A stretch of DNA of 64,000 nt from Paragonimus westermani (lineage: Eukaryota; Platyhelminthes; Trematoda; Plagiorchiida; Troglotrematidae), in NCBI GenBank assembly GCA_008508345.1, contig QNGE01001036.1:43289-107288 (forward strand), in the 5' to 3' direction. The notes below the pieces were generated by a model that saw nothing but the letters and a program-made list of their open reading frames with translations, was not told the origin of the DNA and searched no databases. Every line of letters begins with the position of its first letter. Within the stretch, counting starts at the first letter, position 1. Of this stretch, positions 25,159-36,838 are shown piece by piece. The translations under genes and the position numbers were made by a program.

Positions 25159-25580
25159 TATCGCCTTGCACGTTGAATGAGTTCTGTGATCTCGACCTGT
25201 CTCGGAAGTCCTAATCGCGGGGTTATCGATTGGAGTTAACAGGCAGTAACTGTGTCTCCTCTCGAGACGATCGGGCAACCTGATCATTGCTCACAAGCGA
25301 GAGTGGTTGAGCGTTCAGATTTGATGATTCGGTCGTGCCTAATGTGAGGTCAATGGCGCAGTGGTTAACACGGTTGCCTCATGATTGGAATGTCCGGAGT
25401 TCAAATCCCGGCCGTGGCAAGGATATGCACTACTGACGAGCTCTAATGAGAGTGAAACTCGAGTCTAGTGCTTCTTTTCGAAAGAGGCTGGCTGGAAAGT
25501 CTATCTGAATGCGAACGCTGCGATCAAATGTGAGTGATGGTCAACTTGAAAATAAAACAAATCCCCGACTACTCATCAGT
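25159..25580 (+). mobile_element. Full-length tRNA-derived SINE with intact polymerase III boxes
   Basis: This is the best-preserved copy of the SINE family and defines its limits, because it is flanked by exact 10-bp direct repeats (AATACCAAAA). It carries an A box (TGGCGCAGTGG, 25354-25364) and a B box (GTTCAAATCC, 25399-25408) spaced as in a tRNA gene. Unusually, about 175 bases of non-tRNA sequence precede the tRNA-like part. Other copies (18790-19185, and in part 12781-13125) share this head, so it belongs to the element. The 3' body has the blocks GATATGCACTACTGACGAGC, GAAAGAGGCTGGCTGG and an A-rich stretch before CCCCGACTACTCATCA. It carries no protein and must have been mobilised by a LINE in trans. 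Confidence 0.85.
25354..25408 (+). promoter_or_regulatory. Internal polymerase III promoter (A and B boxes) of the SINE
   Basis: The A box TGGCGCAGTGG and the B box GTTCAAATCC lie 45 bases apart, start to start, as in tRNA-derived promoters. They are located well inside the element, not at its 5' end. Confidence 0.7.
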
Positions 25581-25637
25581 AATACCAAAACCATCAATGA
25601 GAGCTACGAACACCACCACCACTGTTCCCAACCATCA
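25581..25637. repeat. Right target-site duplication and flank of the foldback element
   Basis: The first 10 bases repeat 25149-25158. The rest matches the flank of the single-arm copy at 7454-7507, showing that the SINE landed inside a copy of that dispersed repeat. Confidence 0.7.
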
Positions 25638-27984
25638 GAAACAACCAGTGTGTTTGTACCTGTCAGGCCACTATATCATCGTGATGAGCGAAACAGTAAC
25701 TTTCCTGCTTATTCCAAGTTATATATTTCTTAGTTTATTTTGGTCGTCCGTAGAATGGCGGCTTGGTAAACATTCCCAAGCATAAACTGTTTGGATCTGG
25801 TGTAAAGTATTTTTGTCCTCACACTTAACTGGCCCTAATTTTGCGTACAACAAAGTTCAGATAATGTGATCCGCGTGTACTGATAGTGTTTAAATTAACA
25901 CACTTTGTTTAGAACGGAAGTCACCAAGGAGAGTTGAAAAAGGATAACTTCAATTGCAATAAAGTAATATGCCATTGCACTGGTGACAATCGCTGTCAGA
26001 AGCCTAATAAGAAGCTTTATAGTGGAAGTCAATATAATTTGGACAGCCAGCAAAACAGTGCAAGTCATTTAGTTATGGATATTAGTAGAAAGGTGGTCAG
26101 ACTGTACCAGCGTTAACAGATCTTTTGATTTCTTGGTAGTACGCTTCTTTATTATTCAAGACAATCTCTAAACTAAATAACTAGTAATATCACCACAGCC
26201 TTATTAATGAACAAAATGAAATCAGCTATTAAAACTGTATTAAGCGAAAAAACAATTAACAATCAAAGGCAACAATTCCCCTTGTAAATCCTATTTTGAA
26301 GGCGGGAATAGTCTGTTACAACAGTGGCAGTTCGGTTTTTTCACGATCCATTCACCCGGTCTTATTCTGATTAATAATCGTAGTAGACTCCCCATAAATA
26401 TCCATTAAATCTATCCCACCCGGAAACTTTGAGGGTGCTACTGTCAACCGGTCTTTTCAAATTAACATTCGAAGTGATCCGTTTTTCGCATTTGTTGCGA
26501 AGTTCGTTGACGGTCATAACCGTTTTCCAAATGTGCTTTTAGTGTTGCTTGAAATGGAGGAATGTGAAATCAGGAAAAAATGGAAACACTTTCTAATCTA
26601 TAGTTGGAAATTTCAGCACTAGTTAGTTAACTAGCAACACAAAAAATACGTTGACGTGCATCATCTACGCCTGCTCAAATATACCCGCAGCTCATCCGGA
26701 TTAGTTTATTTGAAGGAGAATAGGGATATGCATTTTAAATGACTGATAGTCACACACCCCTCAATGTTTGTTCTACGTAACCTGCTCTAATAGTTTGCAT
26801 TCATTAGATCAGACGTTAGGGTTGCACTAGTTATTCGCAAATCGCGCACTGTAACAGCGTTGCAGATATCCGTGTTTCTCGCTAACAATCTACCTTCCGG
26901 ATGACGCTATGTGATGCCTCATTAATTCACTTCGATGATTTTCTATCACGTGACTTCGTATCACACATAGCACTTCATGGTCCAATCCACTCTGGATCTT
27001 CTACATTTCTTCATCAAACTAGTACACTTACGTACCACCTGGAATGAACCAGCAGGTTCACGAGCGGTCGTCGTAACATAAGTATGTCTAGTGTGTCAAA
27101 TATTTACTGTGTATAACGGGAAGTGAAGATGTCGAATTGGATTATCAGCAGAGCAGAAGCATGCTACCTGGCAGTAGGCAAGTCGCGTTTACCTCTTCTG
27201 AGGTTGCGTTTGCGAATGCCATGCTGATTGCACTTTGAAAGCGCAAAATCTACGCCAAAGTTCTTCACGTAATTTTGTGCTTCTCTGAACGTCTGAGATA
27301 GATTCTTAGGGTGAAACTGAATACATGACAAATGATCAGCAATATGCTCGGTTTCGCGTGACCAATGTGTTATTGGCAAAAACACCGCAGTAGTTTTGGT
27401 GGGGATGAATTAACACCAGTAATCGTGCTCGCAGTGAGCCGTCAACAAGCATGCCATCCGACGTAGCCATTGCTTTGAACAGGCCAGCCAGAGATATTCA
27501 CAAAGTCGGTTAGAATAATTTGCTTGAGGTAGAATAAGGGTACAATTTTCTACGAAATATAAGGAATGTACAAATATGCACGATCACAGTCTAGGATGCG
27601 TAAATGTTCAAGGGAATCATACGATTGCCTTCAACTGAAATTGCATGTGATATTAGGGCGATTTGTCCTGACTATCTGGAGAGGTTTACTCAAGTGGTCT
27701 GTGGGTTCTGTATCAAATCGCTTATCGGCTATGTTGGCCAAGTTTCCTTTAATTCACCGATGACTTCAGGGGATGTTCACTTTTTCGCTGCTTAGTGCAC
27801 TTCAACCACATGTCTGAGAGGTTGTCTATTTATCGTCTGGAACGCTTCTGGTCGTTTGTTACCTTCTCATATCTATATGTCTATCGGCATTAGCAATTTC
27901 ACGTCCACCTTAATCACCAAGAAAAAAAAACTTACGAACATTTTCTGCCTCACTTTTGCACGGAATTGATGAGTTCTCATTTCG
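25638..27984. other. Non-coding stretch, no recognised gene
   Basis: No supported gene. A 60-codon plus frame (25934-26116) is Cys- and Lys-rich but has no known pattern. Confidence 0.4.
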
Positions 27985-28172
27985 GTTGCGTCAACGATAC
28001 GCACCATTGACGAGCTCCAACAAGAGCAAAATTCAAGTCAAGTGCTTCTTTTTGAAAGGAACCTACTGGAAAGTCCATAGGGATGCAAAAGCTGTGATCA
28101 ACCGTGGGTGATTTGTATTCTTTATTTTAGAGAAAAACAAAATCTCCCACTAGTCATCAATAGGTGGTTGTT
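27985..28172 (+). mobile_element. 3' half of the tRNA-derived SINE, diverged
   Basis: From GTTGCGTCAACGATACGCAC it follows the SINE body: TTGACGAGCTC, AGTGCTTCTTTTTGAAAG, GGAAAGTCCAT, AAGCTGTGATCAA and the tail CTCCCACTAGTCATCA. The tRNA-like half with the A box is missing. Confidence 0.7.
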
Positions 28173-31100
28173 GTCCACTGCCGATATTGTTAACGTGATG
28201 TTTTAGTGTTACCGTGTTTCACCGTTTTTTTTCTACCTCTCTATTAACAACACTACTATCCGCCTCATATGCTTATCCACGGCTTTCATTCATAATCCTC
28301 TTTCTATCAATTCTTATCATGATGACTGAAGTCTGATCTTTGTTTGCGTAATCTGAATGCCAGAGACTGTGCCCCGGAAAATCTTATGATACACAATGTC
28401 ACAGTGTACAGTATAATAATTTCACTGAAGTTTAAGACATTTGCCCTGAAAAATCTAGAAAACCTCCTTCATAAAGCTTGACGTACACAAAGCGTGTGAC
28501 TGGAGAACCGAATAAACAAATGTAATTATCGGCCTGATGTGATTCTGGACTGAGGCAAGCGATGTTTACAGGGAACCAACCGATTACTTATTCATGACTG
28601 TGAACGTCCAGGCAGGAAAGATTCAAACAGAGAATGACACCTTAGGCAAGTTGATCAAGAAGATTAGTTAGCCCAGATAAAGTTTCAAGGAATGTCTCAA
28701 TTGTTAACTACTTAATGAAAGATTATGAACGTAAGGATCCGAAATGGTAAGTAAATTAGCTGTCTTTGAGAAATATTGTTGGTTCCAAAGGAAAATGACA
28801 GATTTAAGGTTGGAAATTATTCGACAAGTTGCACATGCCTTTGTCATACGGCTATGTCAGGATCTTTTTTATCCATCATCCGAATAAACTTTATTCGTCC
28901 ATGCGCGAACATATGTAATCTTACATCAATTTTTATTGGGCCGGTAATCATAAGATGATCATTCAACAAGAATCGGTGAACGCTGGGTCATCGTGTTCTA
29001 CAGACCAAGATAACTTGCAAATGCAACGAAGATAATATGTTCAATGCTACTTTGTTCCATGTACCTGGTGTGCGAGAGGAACTAATTAGGTCAATAGATC
29101 ACACGTTTTTAAACCCACTCAGGTTAATGCGGTAGAGTCAGTTGTTCAAAAAGCCAAGTCCAAACTACGAAGCGAGACTGCAGGAAACCTCAGTAGACTG
29201 TTAATGTACAGTTGGCCTCACTGCCAGATTAACGAGAAATTGAAAAATGGGACTTTTGAAATGCACAAAATAGGTTCATATTGCCATCTACGAGTCACGG
29301 GCTAGTTAAAATAAGTACGGATCTGTCCTGATTTGGATACCGTTGAAAATGATCACTACACACATGAAAGTGTATCCACATTTATTCTATGCAAAACAAA
29401 ACGATTCCCAGCCCTAAGTAAGTTGAATAACTCTCTCCTGTGGTTTGCCTATCGAAACAGATGGTCGTTAGGCGTGTGGGAGTATTACGGAAGAACTGAG
29501 GACGGTTTACTTGGGGACACGGTCGGGCGTTTGGATTTGGAACTTTTTTTGAATGTAAATGTAGTTTGTTGAAGTAGGAGATAATCACTTTACACCTTCA
29601 CACTTAGAACGTCTTGCAATCGTTATCAGTTCCTCACCAAACAGATTGCACACGTTTAACCGGTAGTATTTGGTCTTAGTTACGCCGCCACTTTGCTGAA
29701 GCAAATTTACCAACACATTTAATCAGTCGGGTGGTCTTGGCAAGTTATTTATTTAACAGGCAAACACAGCAGTTTCATTTAACCAGTTTTTGTAGCCTAT
29801 TCACAACACTGAACCCCGTGCCTGCGTTGGTGACACAACGCAGAACACGTGTTTTATAGCAGACAATGTTGGATCGTTTGCGTCTGAAATAATAGTTGAC
29901 CACATCAGTACATTTTAACATAATATGTAACCTAGCATTGTTTAACACCAGCCAACGGATGTGATAACAAGCCTATTTCGAACAGTCGGTTGCATACACA
30001 TACAATTAGTCTAATGTGTGTTGGGGGCGTTTAGACGAGCTTAATAACCAGGTGCTGTCCAATCCTGGTTCACAACACTGGCTACGCAAGGTGTGATTGG
30101 AGTACTTCGAAAACAATCGTCAGTGTTTGCTGTAAGTGCCCTCTTGAAGTGTGTTTCAATCATGCGCCTTACCAGTAAAATATATGCATCAGTTACGCAA
30201 GCCGCCACTTAATGAACTTGAACGGAAGGTAACAAACAGCAAATAATCTAAGGTTTACGAATGCAATATGTCGGGAAATTTGATCGAACGAGTGGGTTCA
30301 ATTATACAAGCATAACTAGTAACTATGATAAGTAGCTGTAACCAGTTTAAATCGACCAAAGTGAGCAGGATAACGGCAGTTGTACGCATCATAGTGAGAA
30401 GTTGACTTTTTAAGAGGAAATTGATCAACATTGACAAAATTGTGCAATTCATCAGGTCAGTTTTGTGCAGTTCCTTGAAGGTGAAACTAGTTGTTCACGA
30501 AAACGGTCACCTTGGGATGAGGCATTAAATTTGTAGAAGTATGTTCAATCAAATTGAGCCAGGAACCTTCCTCTGCATTCGCACTACAATAACTCATGAA
30601 GATTGCACGACACTGGACGTAATTAAGTTACCTGTACATTGGGCTACAACAATCCCTTTTCACCTCTTCTTTTCAATATACGGCGTGAGTCAACAATTGA
30701 AGCTGATCTGTGGTTACCAAGCGTACGTCGACCCTTTTGGGTATCATGCCATATATGCTATTACCTCCTTCTACGTGGGTAAGAAAATATCGGTGGACAT
30801 CGCAGTGATTTGTTTCACAAAAAGACGTCTTCAATTTAGTAATAGTAAACTTATTAATTCTGACCACTGTACCACTTAGTCGGGAATTCACAAAACTGTT
30901 ATCTTTTAATTGACAAGTGGTTGTGCGCTTGACCCACGTTCACCAACAATTTGAGACGCCTTTCCTGAAGAGCAGTTGACGTATAATCCCAAAAGGCATT
31001 GGACTGCAAGAATGGCCTAAGATTTGGAGATAAACCGCATATTGCGAGTAACGTTTAAAAACTAGGTTAACAGTTAGCTCTAAGCTATTCTTGTATCAGC

Positions 31101-34009
31101 GGCTGCAACCAAGATAGGAAAGAGATGAAACACGAGGTGAGCTAAGCGAAAAATACATGGAAATTTCGAGTGAGTTAAAGAATGCTCAAAAAGGTCCGAG
31201 TAAAACCATCTTGAATATTAGAACAACAGATCAATCGTTAGGAAAAGGACAGACACTTTCTGAGTGCGATTGGTTATATCATCAAAGAAAGTGGCACTGA
31301 GTTCATATCGGACTTGGTTTAGCAAGCGTACACAGAATCATGCGTAGAGTACAAACAAACGGAGAAACTCGGTCGCAGCCGGGCTCCTTAGAGAAACTGT
31401 TCACTGCAGCCTTCGCTGTTGCACAATATAGTTAACTGAACATGAAATACGTTGTGAACAAATTATATCTTGCTAGTGGTTTGGGGCTAATTGAGTAATC
31501 ATTCAGCTGACCGGAGGCTTACAAATCTACCTTACTGTGTACAATATATCAGCCTCCATCAACTTTAACCTTTTTTTAGAAATATGGTTTTGCAGTATGA
31601 TCTGTACGAGTTACGCTGTGCGGCACTAAACCTATCTGTGAAGCAGATTATTTCCAAATTTCACAATCGCAACTAATAACCGAGTTAAATTGTGCTTGTT
31701 AATTGAGAAATTGTGGTGAAAAAAACCCTGCTAAAACAAATTAATTCTCAACGGATGCATGCAGATGACCTATGTTAGTCGCAGAAGGTAGTAGATTCCG
31801 TTGTTGCTATTTGCAGTCTGACCATTTTGATTAAAAATTATATAGTGCAATTCTAAAACATAAGTCCAAATCGTCCGCCTAAACAAGGACGAGGGTTTAC
31901 TTCCGAATAATCCATAAGTTGGTAAAAACCACAGGCCAGAAGGTCACGGGTTCACACATAATTAAAGTGCAAGGAAAGAAGTGAATTGCTATTGTGATAA
32001 TCTGCGCAATTCCCTGCTAGAATTACAACCTCCTGAAGGTTGTATTATTTGTGTGAATATCTGTATCGATTTAAATTTCACTGTCATAACAAATAAATAA
32101 TGAGAGAGATGTGTGCATTTTTATGGCACTTAAGGAAAACCAGCCCATCAGTAAAAACAAGCACTTTTGGGAAAAATTTGCAATCTCTTACCACGGTCCT
32201 ATCCAGTGGCGGCAGAGTAATCCGACATTGGTCCAGAGGAAGCATCATAAATTTAATCCGGAACTACTTAACCTTTTCGATGAGCACGGCAAAACATTCA
32301 TCAAACCTCACTTCGGTGCACAGTTGTAATTCACTTTGCTAACCTGGAACATTCACCCTATTTCGTGTGAACCAGCGACATTGTTAGACGCTGGAAAACA
32401 ACTGGGAATATTTCAAAGAAATGCGGCACAAGCGCAATCTCCTAGGAATTCTCCACTGAGGCTAAATCAACGCTACCGGTCACATAAGGTTTATGAATTC
32501 CATCAAATGAGAATTGAAAGATGCTTTTATAAGTGGCCACAGAGCTGGTCTAAAGAGCTAGGCAGCAATAAAATCCAAACTAAATTCCATATAAATTGAA
32601 CAGAAATGTGTGTACAAATGAACACAGGAAAAACATGGAAAGTGGACAGACGCAGAAGCTGTGAAAAAATAGCTATTGCTTTTCATTGTAAATTACGTCC
32701 GAAACATTCCTGGATTTTATTCAGCCGATAGACAAAATTAATGATTTGTGTTGTCTCCTCATATTACACGTCCAGTGTTATAACACGATTGTAAGGAATG
32801 GTTACACTTTAAAATCAGCTTTTTTAAGATCTCTCGTGAATTACTTAGAGTGTGGAGTCAAAAATTATCCGATAAACCATTAAATGCATTCAGTTGATTT
32901 CGAAAACTTCCAAATTCTATGAGGTACGTTCCAGCCGTAACTTCAAGGTTAACATTGATGGGTCACTTGAAAATTGCAAACGCGGTATGCGTAGCACTTT
33001 TAAGTACTTGAGTAAATGACAAAACCTTGTGACAATATTGCGTGGTAAAGACATTCGAATATTATGGATTTTCTTTACGTCAATTACTACTTGATTCACA
33101 ACGGTAGAGCGGTTACCGGGATAGAAAATCTACTGTGCAGTTTGGCTATACCTCTTTATCAGATCAGGGCTAAACCTGATTCAGAAACATTGTGACTGCC
33201 CAGTTATTTTACTGTAGACAGAATTAACGAATGGTTACGCTGCGTGATGGGTTCAGTTTTCCTTACTGTCTACGTCACTGTAACCACAGAGATGTTCTGG
33301 ACTTTTTAGATCCCAAATGTGCGATCACTTTTCACCAACTTCATGCAAAACTTTGAGCTCAATATAGTGGATCAGCTCAATAGATGCCTGTGGTTTTAGG
33401 GAGAAATGTTGATATCCTATAGTAAGGTATGCATCTGAAAGAGTTATTTCGCCGATCTGGGTTGACACCTGTAATTCCAAACTCTGTTTCGTTGGTTCTT
33501 TTACGAATCACCATCCTAACAAGGGAGATACTAAAGAGAGGGTCCAAGCAGCTTTACCGAGCATTTTACCTCAAAATATCAAGGACCACGAAGACAATTT
33601 CCAAGTGCATCAATTTACTGAAATCCACTGGAAGTTTAAGGAGAGGATGTGATGGCCCAGGCATGACTCACCTCTAGTCGATTTGGAGAAATGTGTCAAA
33701 CCAACTATTTGCTAGTCGCCAGAAAAAAATCAGAACAGACATTTAGTTGTGTTGGCCTGGCTGGTCGCTGATCAGGTTTGCCATACAGTTTGCTAATAAT
33801 GTTTTCGGCTTCCAAAATAACAAATGTCACTAGGTTGTGATCATGACTTGAAGTAGTTTCCGTTGTTTTTTCTTCAGAACAATGCATTCTGTGACGCACA
33901 ACAATAAACGTATCTACTAAACTTTATGTTCCACAATAACATCGACAGAAGGACTTTCTTAAATACTTACTTTTACGATTCATGCGAAAACACTAGTGTT
34001 ATTTTATAT
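28173..34009. other. Non-coding stretch, no recognised gene
   Basis: Almost 6 kb without a supported gene. A 112-codon plus frame (30541-30879) has no motif. An ATG-initiated frame at 32123-32329 continues past one TAA to 32599 and is described under findings. Confidence 0.4.
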
Positions 34010-34447
34010 TCAGTGTCGAACAACATGAAAAACAACAGAATCTGACAATAAACATGGACAATAAACGAAAATAGCAACGAAGAAAAACAGTAAAGTCCAT
34101 TTTCCGTATGCAGTGAGATTAGTTAGATTCCTTGTGAAAATTGTGAAAGATTCTTGGTTGTGTCCTGAACAAATTCTAGTATACACCCTCTGGCTTAGGT
34201 TACTGTCGTACACATAATTTTTACAGTTTGACAAATTTAGTACACATTGCACTCTGATGGTAAAAAATTCACATGTTCCGAAACACAGAATCGTCTCAAT
34301 AATCTGCTGTAATGATAGTTTATCAGCGTGGAGGTACATGAAGTGGACTGCTCCAGTAGCGCTGCATGTGCGAAAAGGATTGCACGGGTATTCACCAGTC
34401 TCATTCGAAAACGAAATTATTGTGAACCCTTTATTGGTTATCTCTAG
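34010..34447. other. Region left of the Penelope-like element; unassigned minus-strand frame
   Basis: A minus-strand frame of 148 codons with a real ATG (34456-34454) fills this region. It has 9 Cys, several N-x-S/T sites and one hydrophobic segment near the C-terminus (WTLLFFFVAIFVY), as a type I membrane protein might. I recognise no family, and roughly one frame of this length is expected by chance in the window, so no gene is called. Confidence 0.25.
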
Positions 34448-35756
34448 TTGACTCATGGGAAGTTGACAGCTGTATTACATATCACACTCGGAACGATAGA
34501 TTCCTTGGTGAACCCCCAATTTTGGCTGAAAGATACGTTTCAGATGTGTAGAATTCTAGAGAGAGTCGACTTGGAAAGAAAAGTTATGTGCTCCCTTGAT
34601 GTAAACACGCTTTTCACAAACGTGCCATTAAGGGACACGGTCGACTTTATCTGTGACTTTGCACTGGCTCATAACATAAAGCTGCATTTCTCACCCAACA
34701 TCTTAAAGCCTTTGCTATTATTGTGTACTGAAAATATCAAATTTCACTGCCAAAACATGGAATTTAAACAAATAGACGTGGTTACGATGGGTAGCTCTTT
34801 AGGATCGTTATTAGTCGAAGTTTTCATGTCTGTGATTGAGCTCCGCCTCGCAAATACACTGCATGACATTCCGATTTATCCTCGATATGTCGCCGAGATA
34901 GTACTATTCGCACAAGACAAAGAGACCATGGCAAAACTCCGAAATCTAACGGTATCGTCCGGGTTTGAAAAGGAAGGCACGATCGCGTTTCTGGACATCA
35001 GCATCAAGCGACCGAATGACAGTACAGTGTGTCGATCGGTACATCGCAAGTCTACCTGGAGAGGACAATATATGAATTTCAACAGTTTCTCACCCATAAA
35101 ACACAAACGCTCGTTGGTTCGTTGTCTATTTCACAGAGCGCGAACTATATGTACGGATGATACACTAGATACCGAACTTAAATTTATTCGTGACACCCTC
35201 GTCTCCAACGGTTATTCACTGAGTTTCGTTGCCTTCCACAGTAAGCCAAAACTAACAAACCCACAAGAAACGTCTGTCCCGAAGAAACCTGTGTACGTGC
35301 AGTTACCGAGCAAAGGAGATAGTAATATGCCGTTTCCAACGCGACGACTGATGCAAGCCATCCAAAGGACGTACAATGCAGCTACTCTGCGATTACTCAG
35401 TCGCATCAAGACACTCACCCCTCCTCACGTTAAGACGCGGACGCCTGATCGATCCCTGCCTCTTGGAATGAAGGACCACGTGCCCAAGTATATCGAGGAC
35501 TTGATATGTGGTGTGCCCCGACGTGACCCTACAAAACAACGCAAGCCGGCTTCTTCGATCGCCAGACACCTGCTAGAGACCGGCTATGTGGTCGACCTGA
35601 CAAACGCTTTCCGTGTGTCGATGCGTCATCACAAGCCTGTCATTCTTTAGTCACTCGAAGCGCTGCTGGTCACGCGTAGTAAGCGGGTACTCTGGGTGCA
35701 AAAGCTGTTGACTTTGAACCTCCGTCTACCATGGTTTCGATCAACGACAGACTAGT
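34448..35756 (+). mobile_element. Penelope-like element: inactive reverse transcriptase and endonuclease remnant
   Basis: A 400-codon frame (34448-35650, opened by a stop and not by an ATG) encodes a Penelope-like reverse transcriptase lacking its N-terminal part. Landmarks by residue are SLDVNTLFTNVPL (49-61, motif A, D51), MGSSLGSLL (114-122, motif B), YVAEIVLF (147-154, the YVDD position), FLDISIKR (181-188), RKSTWRGQY (200-208) and the C-terminal endonuclease end (RSLPLGMKDHVPKY, KPASSIARHLLETG). Motif C has Ala-Glu in place of the two catalytic Asp. About 10 to 20 residues normally between motif C and FLD are missing. The GIY-YIG signature before RSL is not there. An in-frame TAG at 35648-35650 is followed by more family-like residues (SLEALLV, VLWVQK). 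One extra A after that moves the final LNLRLPW piece to another frame. It is a long-dead copy despite the long open frame. Confidence 0.85.
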
Positions 35757-36649
35757 GTACACATTGAATTGATGTGTGAACTTAATTCGCCCAAATATTT
35801 TTTTGATTTTCACCGCTGTTATGTGTAGCAACTGATGAGGAGATACGAAATGGTGTTGCCACCTTGCAAAAACCGGTCTTCTGATTTCGCTGTTTAAACA
35901 CTCACTCGTTCACCAGTAAGTAAACAGTGACCTAGTAACGCGACTCCTGTCGTCGGCAACATTCAACGGCGAAATAGGTAACCAGGAAACATTGCAAAGC
36001 CCACATAACTGGGATACAAATGTGACACAACAGTTAACTACCGCGCATGTTAAAAGTTGAGAAATATGAACAGACCTTTGTATGTGAGTGTGGTCACACA
36101 ATCACCCACGAAGCATGAACAGTAGTTGGTTATTTTGTTAGAAAACAGCGGTACTCTCAGCTTTAGCACCAGTGGTCAAAAATTCCATAGCTCTGGTCTG
36201 TTCGTGATGCGTGGCAACCATGGTTTTCTTTTGCAAAGAAAAATTGTTTCGAAACAGGTAAGTGTTCTTCAAAGAGGTTAGATAAAGTGTTGAAGCAGTT
36301 TTCCAGAAGCAGAATGAAAGTATTTGTTGCGTATTCGGTTAGATTTGATACAGTTGATTGATCATAAAATCTTTTGTTGCTAACAATTCATCTTTCTGGA
36401 GAAAATTAGCGGCTGTAAGTGTGGTTTGAAAATATTAAGATTATATATGTACTTATGTATATTTTCGTTAAATAGTCCCGGTAACCTGGGTAACGTCTCT
36501 TTTTGAATTAGTATGACATTAATGGAGGAGAATTTCGCTTGCAGTTTACAGTTTCGTTACATGGTTTTGTCTCATTGGTTCCTTTTCAGACAAAATGATC
36601 TTGACAATGATACAACAGTTTACTTCATAGTGGCTGGCTAGCTCTTTGA
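35757..36649. other. Intergenic / 3' flank of the calcium sensor gene
   Basis: It should include the 3' UTR of the minus-strand calcium sensor gene. No canonical AATAAA was found within about 250 bases of the stop. No other feature was recognised. Confidence 0.4.
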
Positions 36650-36838
36650 TTACTCTGCCGGTTCATCCGCCAATAACATTGAGTATAGTTGCTTATCAGC
36701 CATGCAGCCGTTCATGAACTCCTCTCTTGTTAGTACACCGTCTGCATTGCTATCCATTTTCTCGAAAATCTCATTGGTTCGATCTTCCGGACTGAGGTCT
36801 ACGGTAGTTTCGTCGGCACCAAGCATGCTGTAGATAGC
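36650..36838 (-). CDS. Calcium sensor exon 3 (EF-hand 4, stop)
   Basis: 62 codons plus TAA (36652-36650), following the acceptor ACTGCAG. It begins AIYSMLG and contains the fourth EF-hand ([14 protein letters not shown]) and the C-terminal tail ending ADEPAE. The EF4 loop keeps all liganding positions (D158, N160, D162, T166, E169), unlike some family members in which EF4 is dead. Confidence 0.92.
   Translation of the reverse strand, partial: AIYSMLGADETTVDLSPEDRTNEIFEKMDSNADGVLTREEFMNGCMADKQLYSMLLADEPAE

Noticed and set aside
25509..25785. Plus-strand frames of 74 and 83 codons
   Set aside because: They lie largely inside the SINE tail and the dispersed repeat flank.
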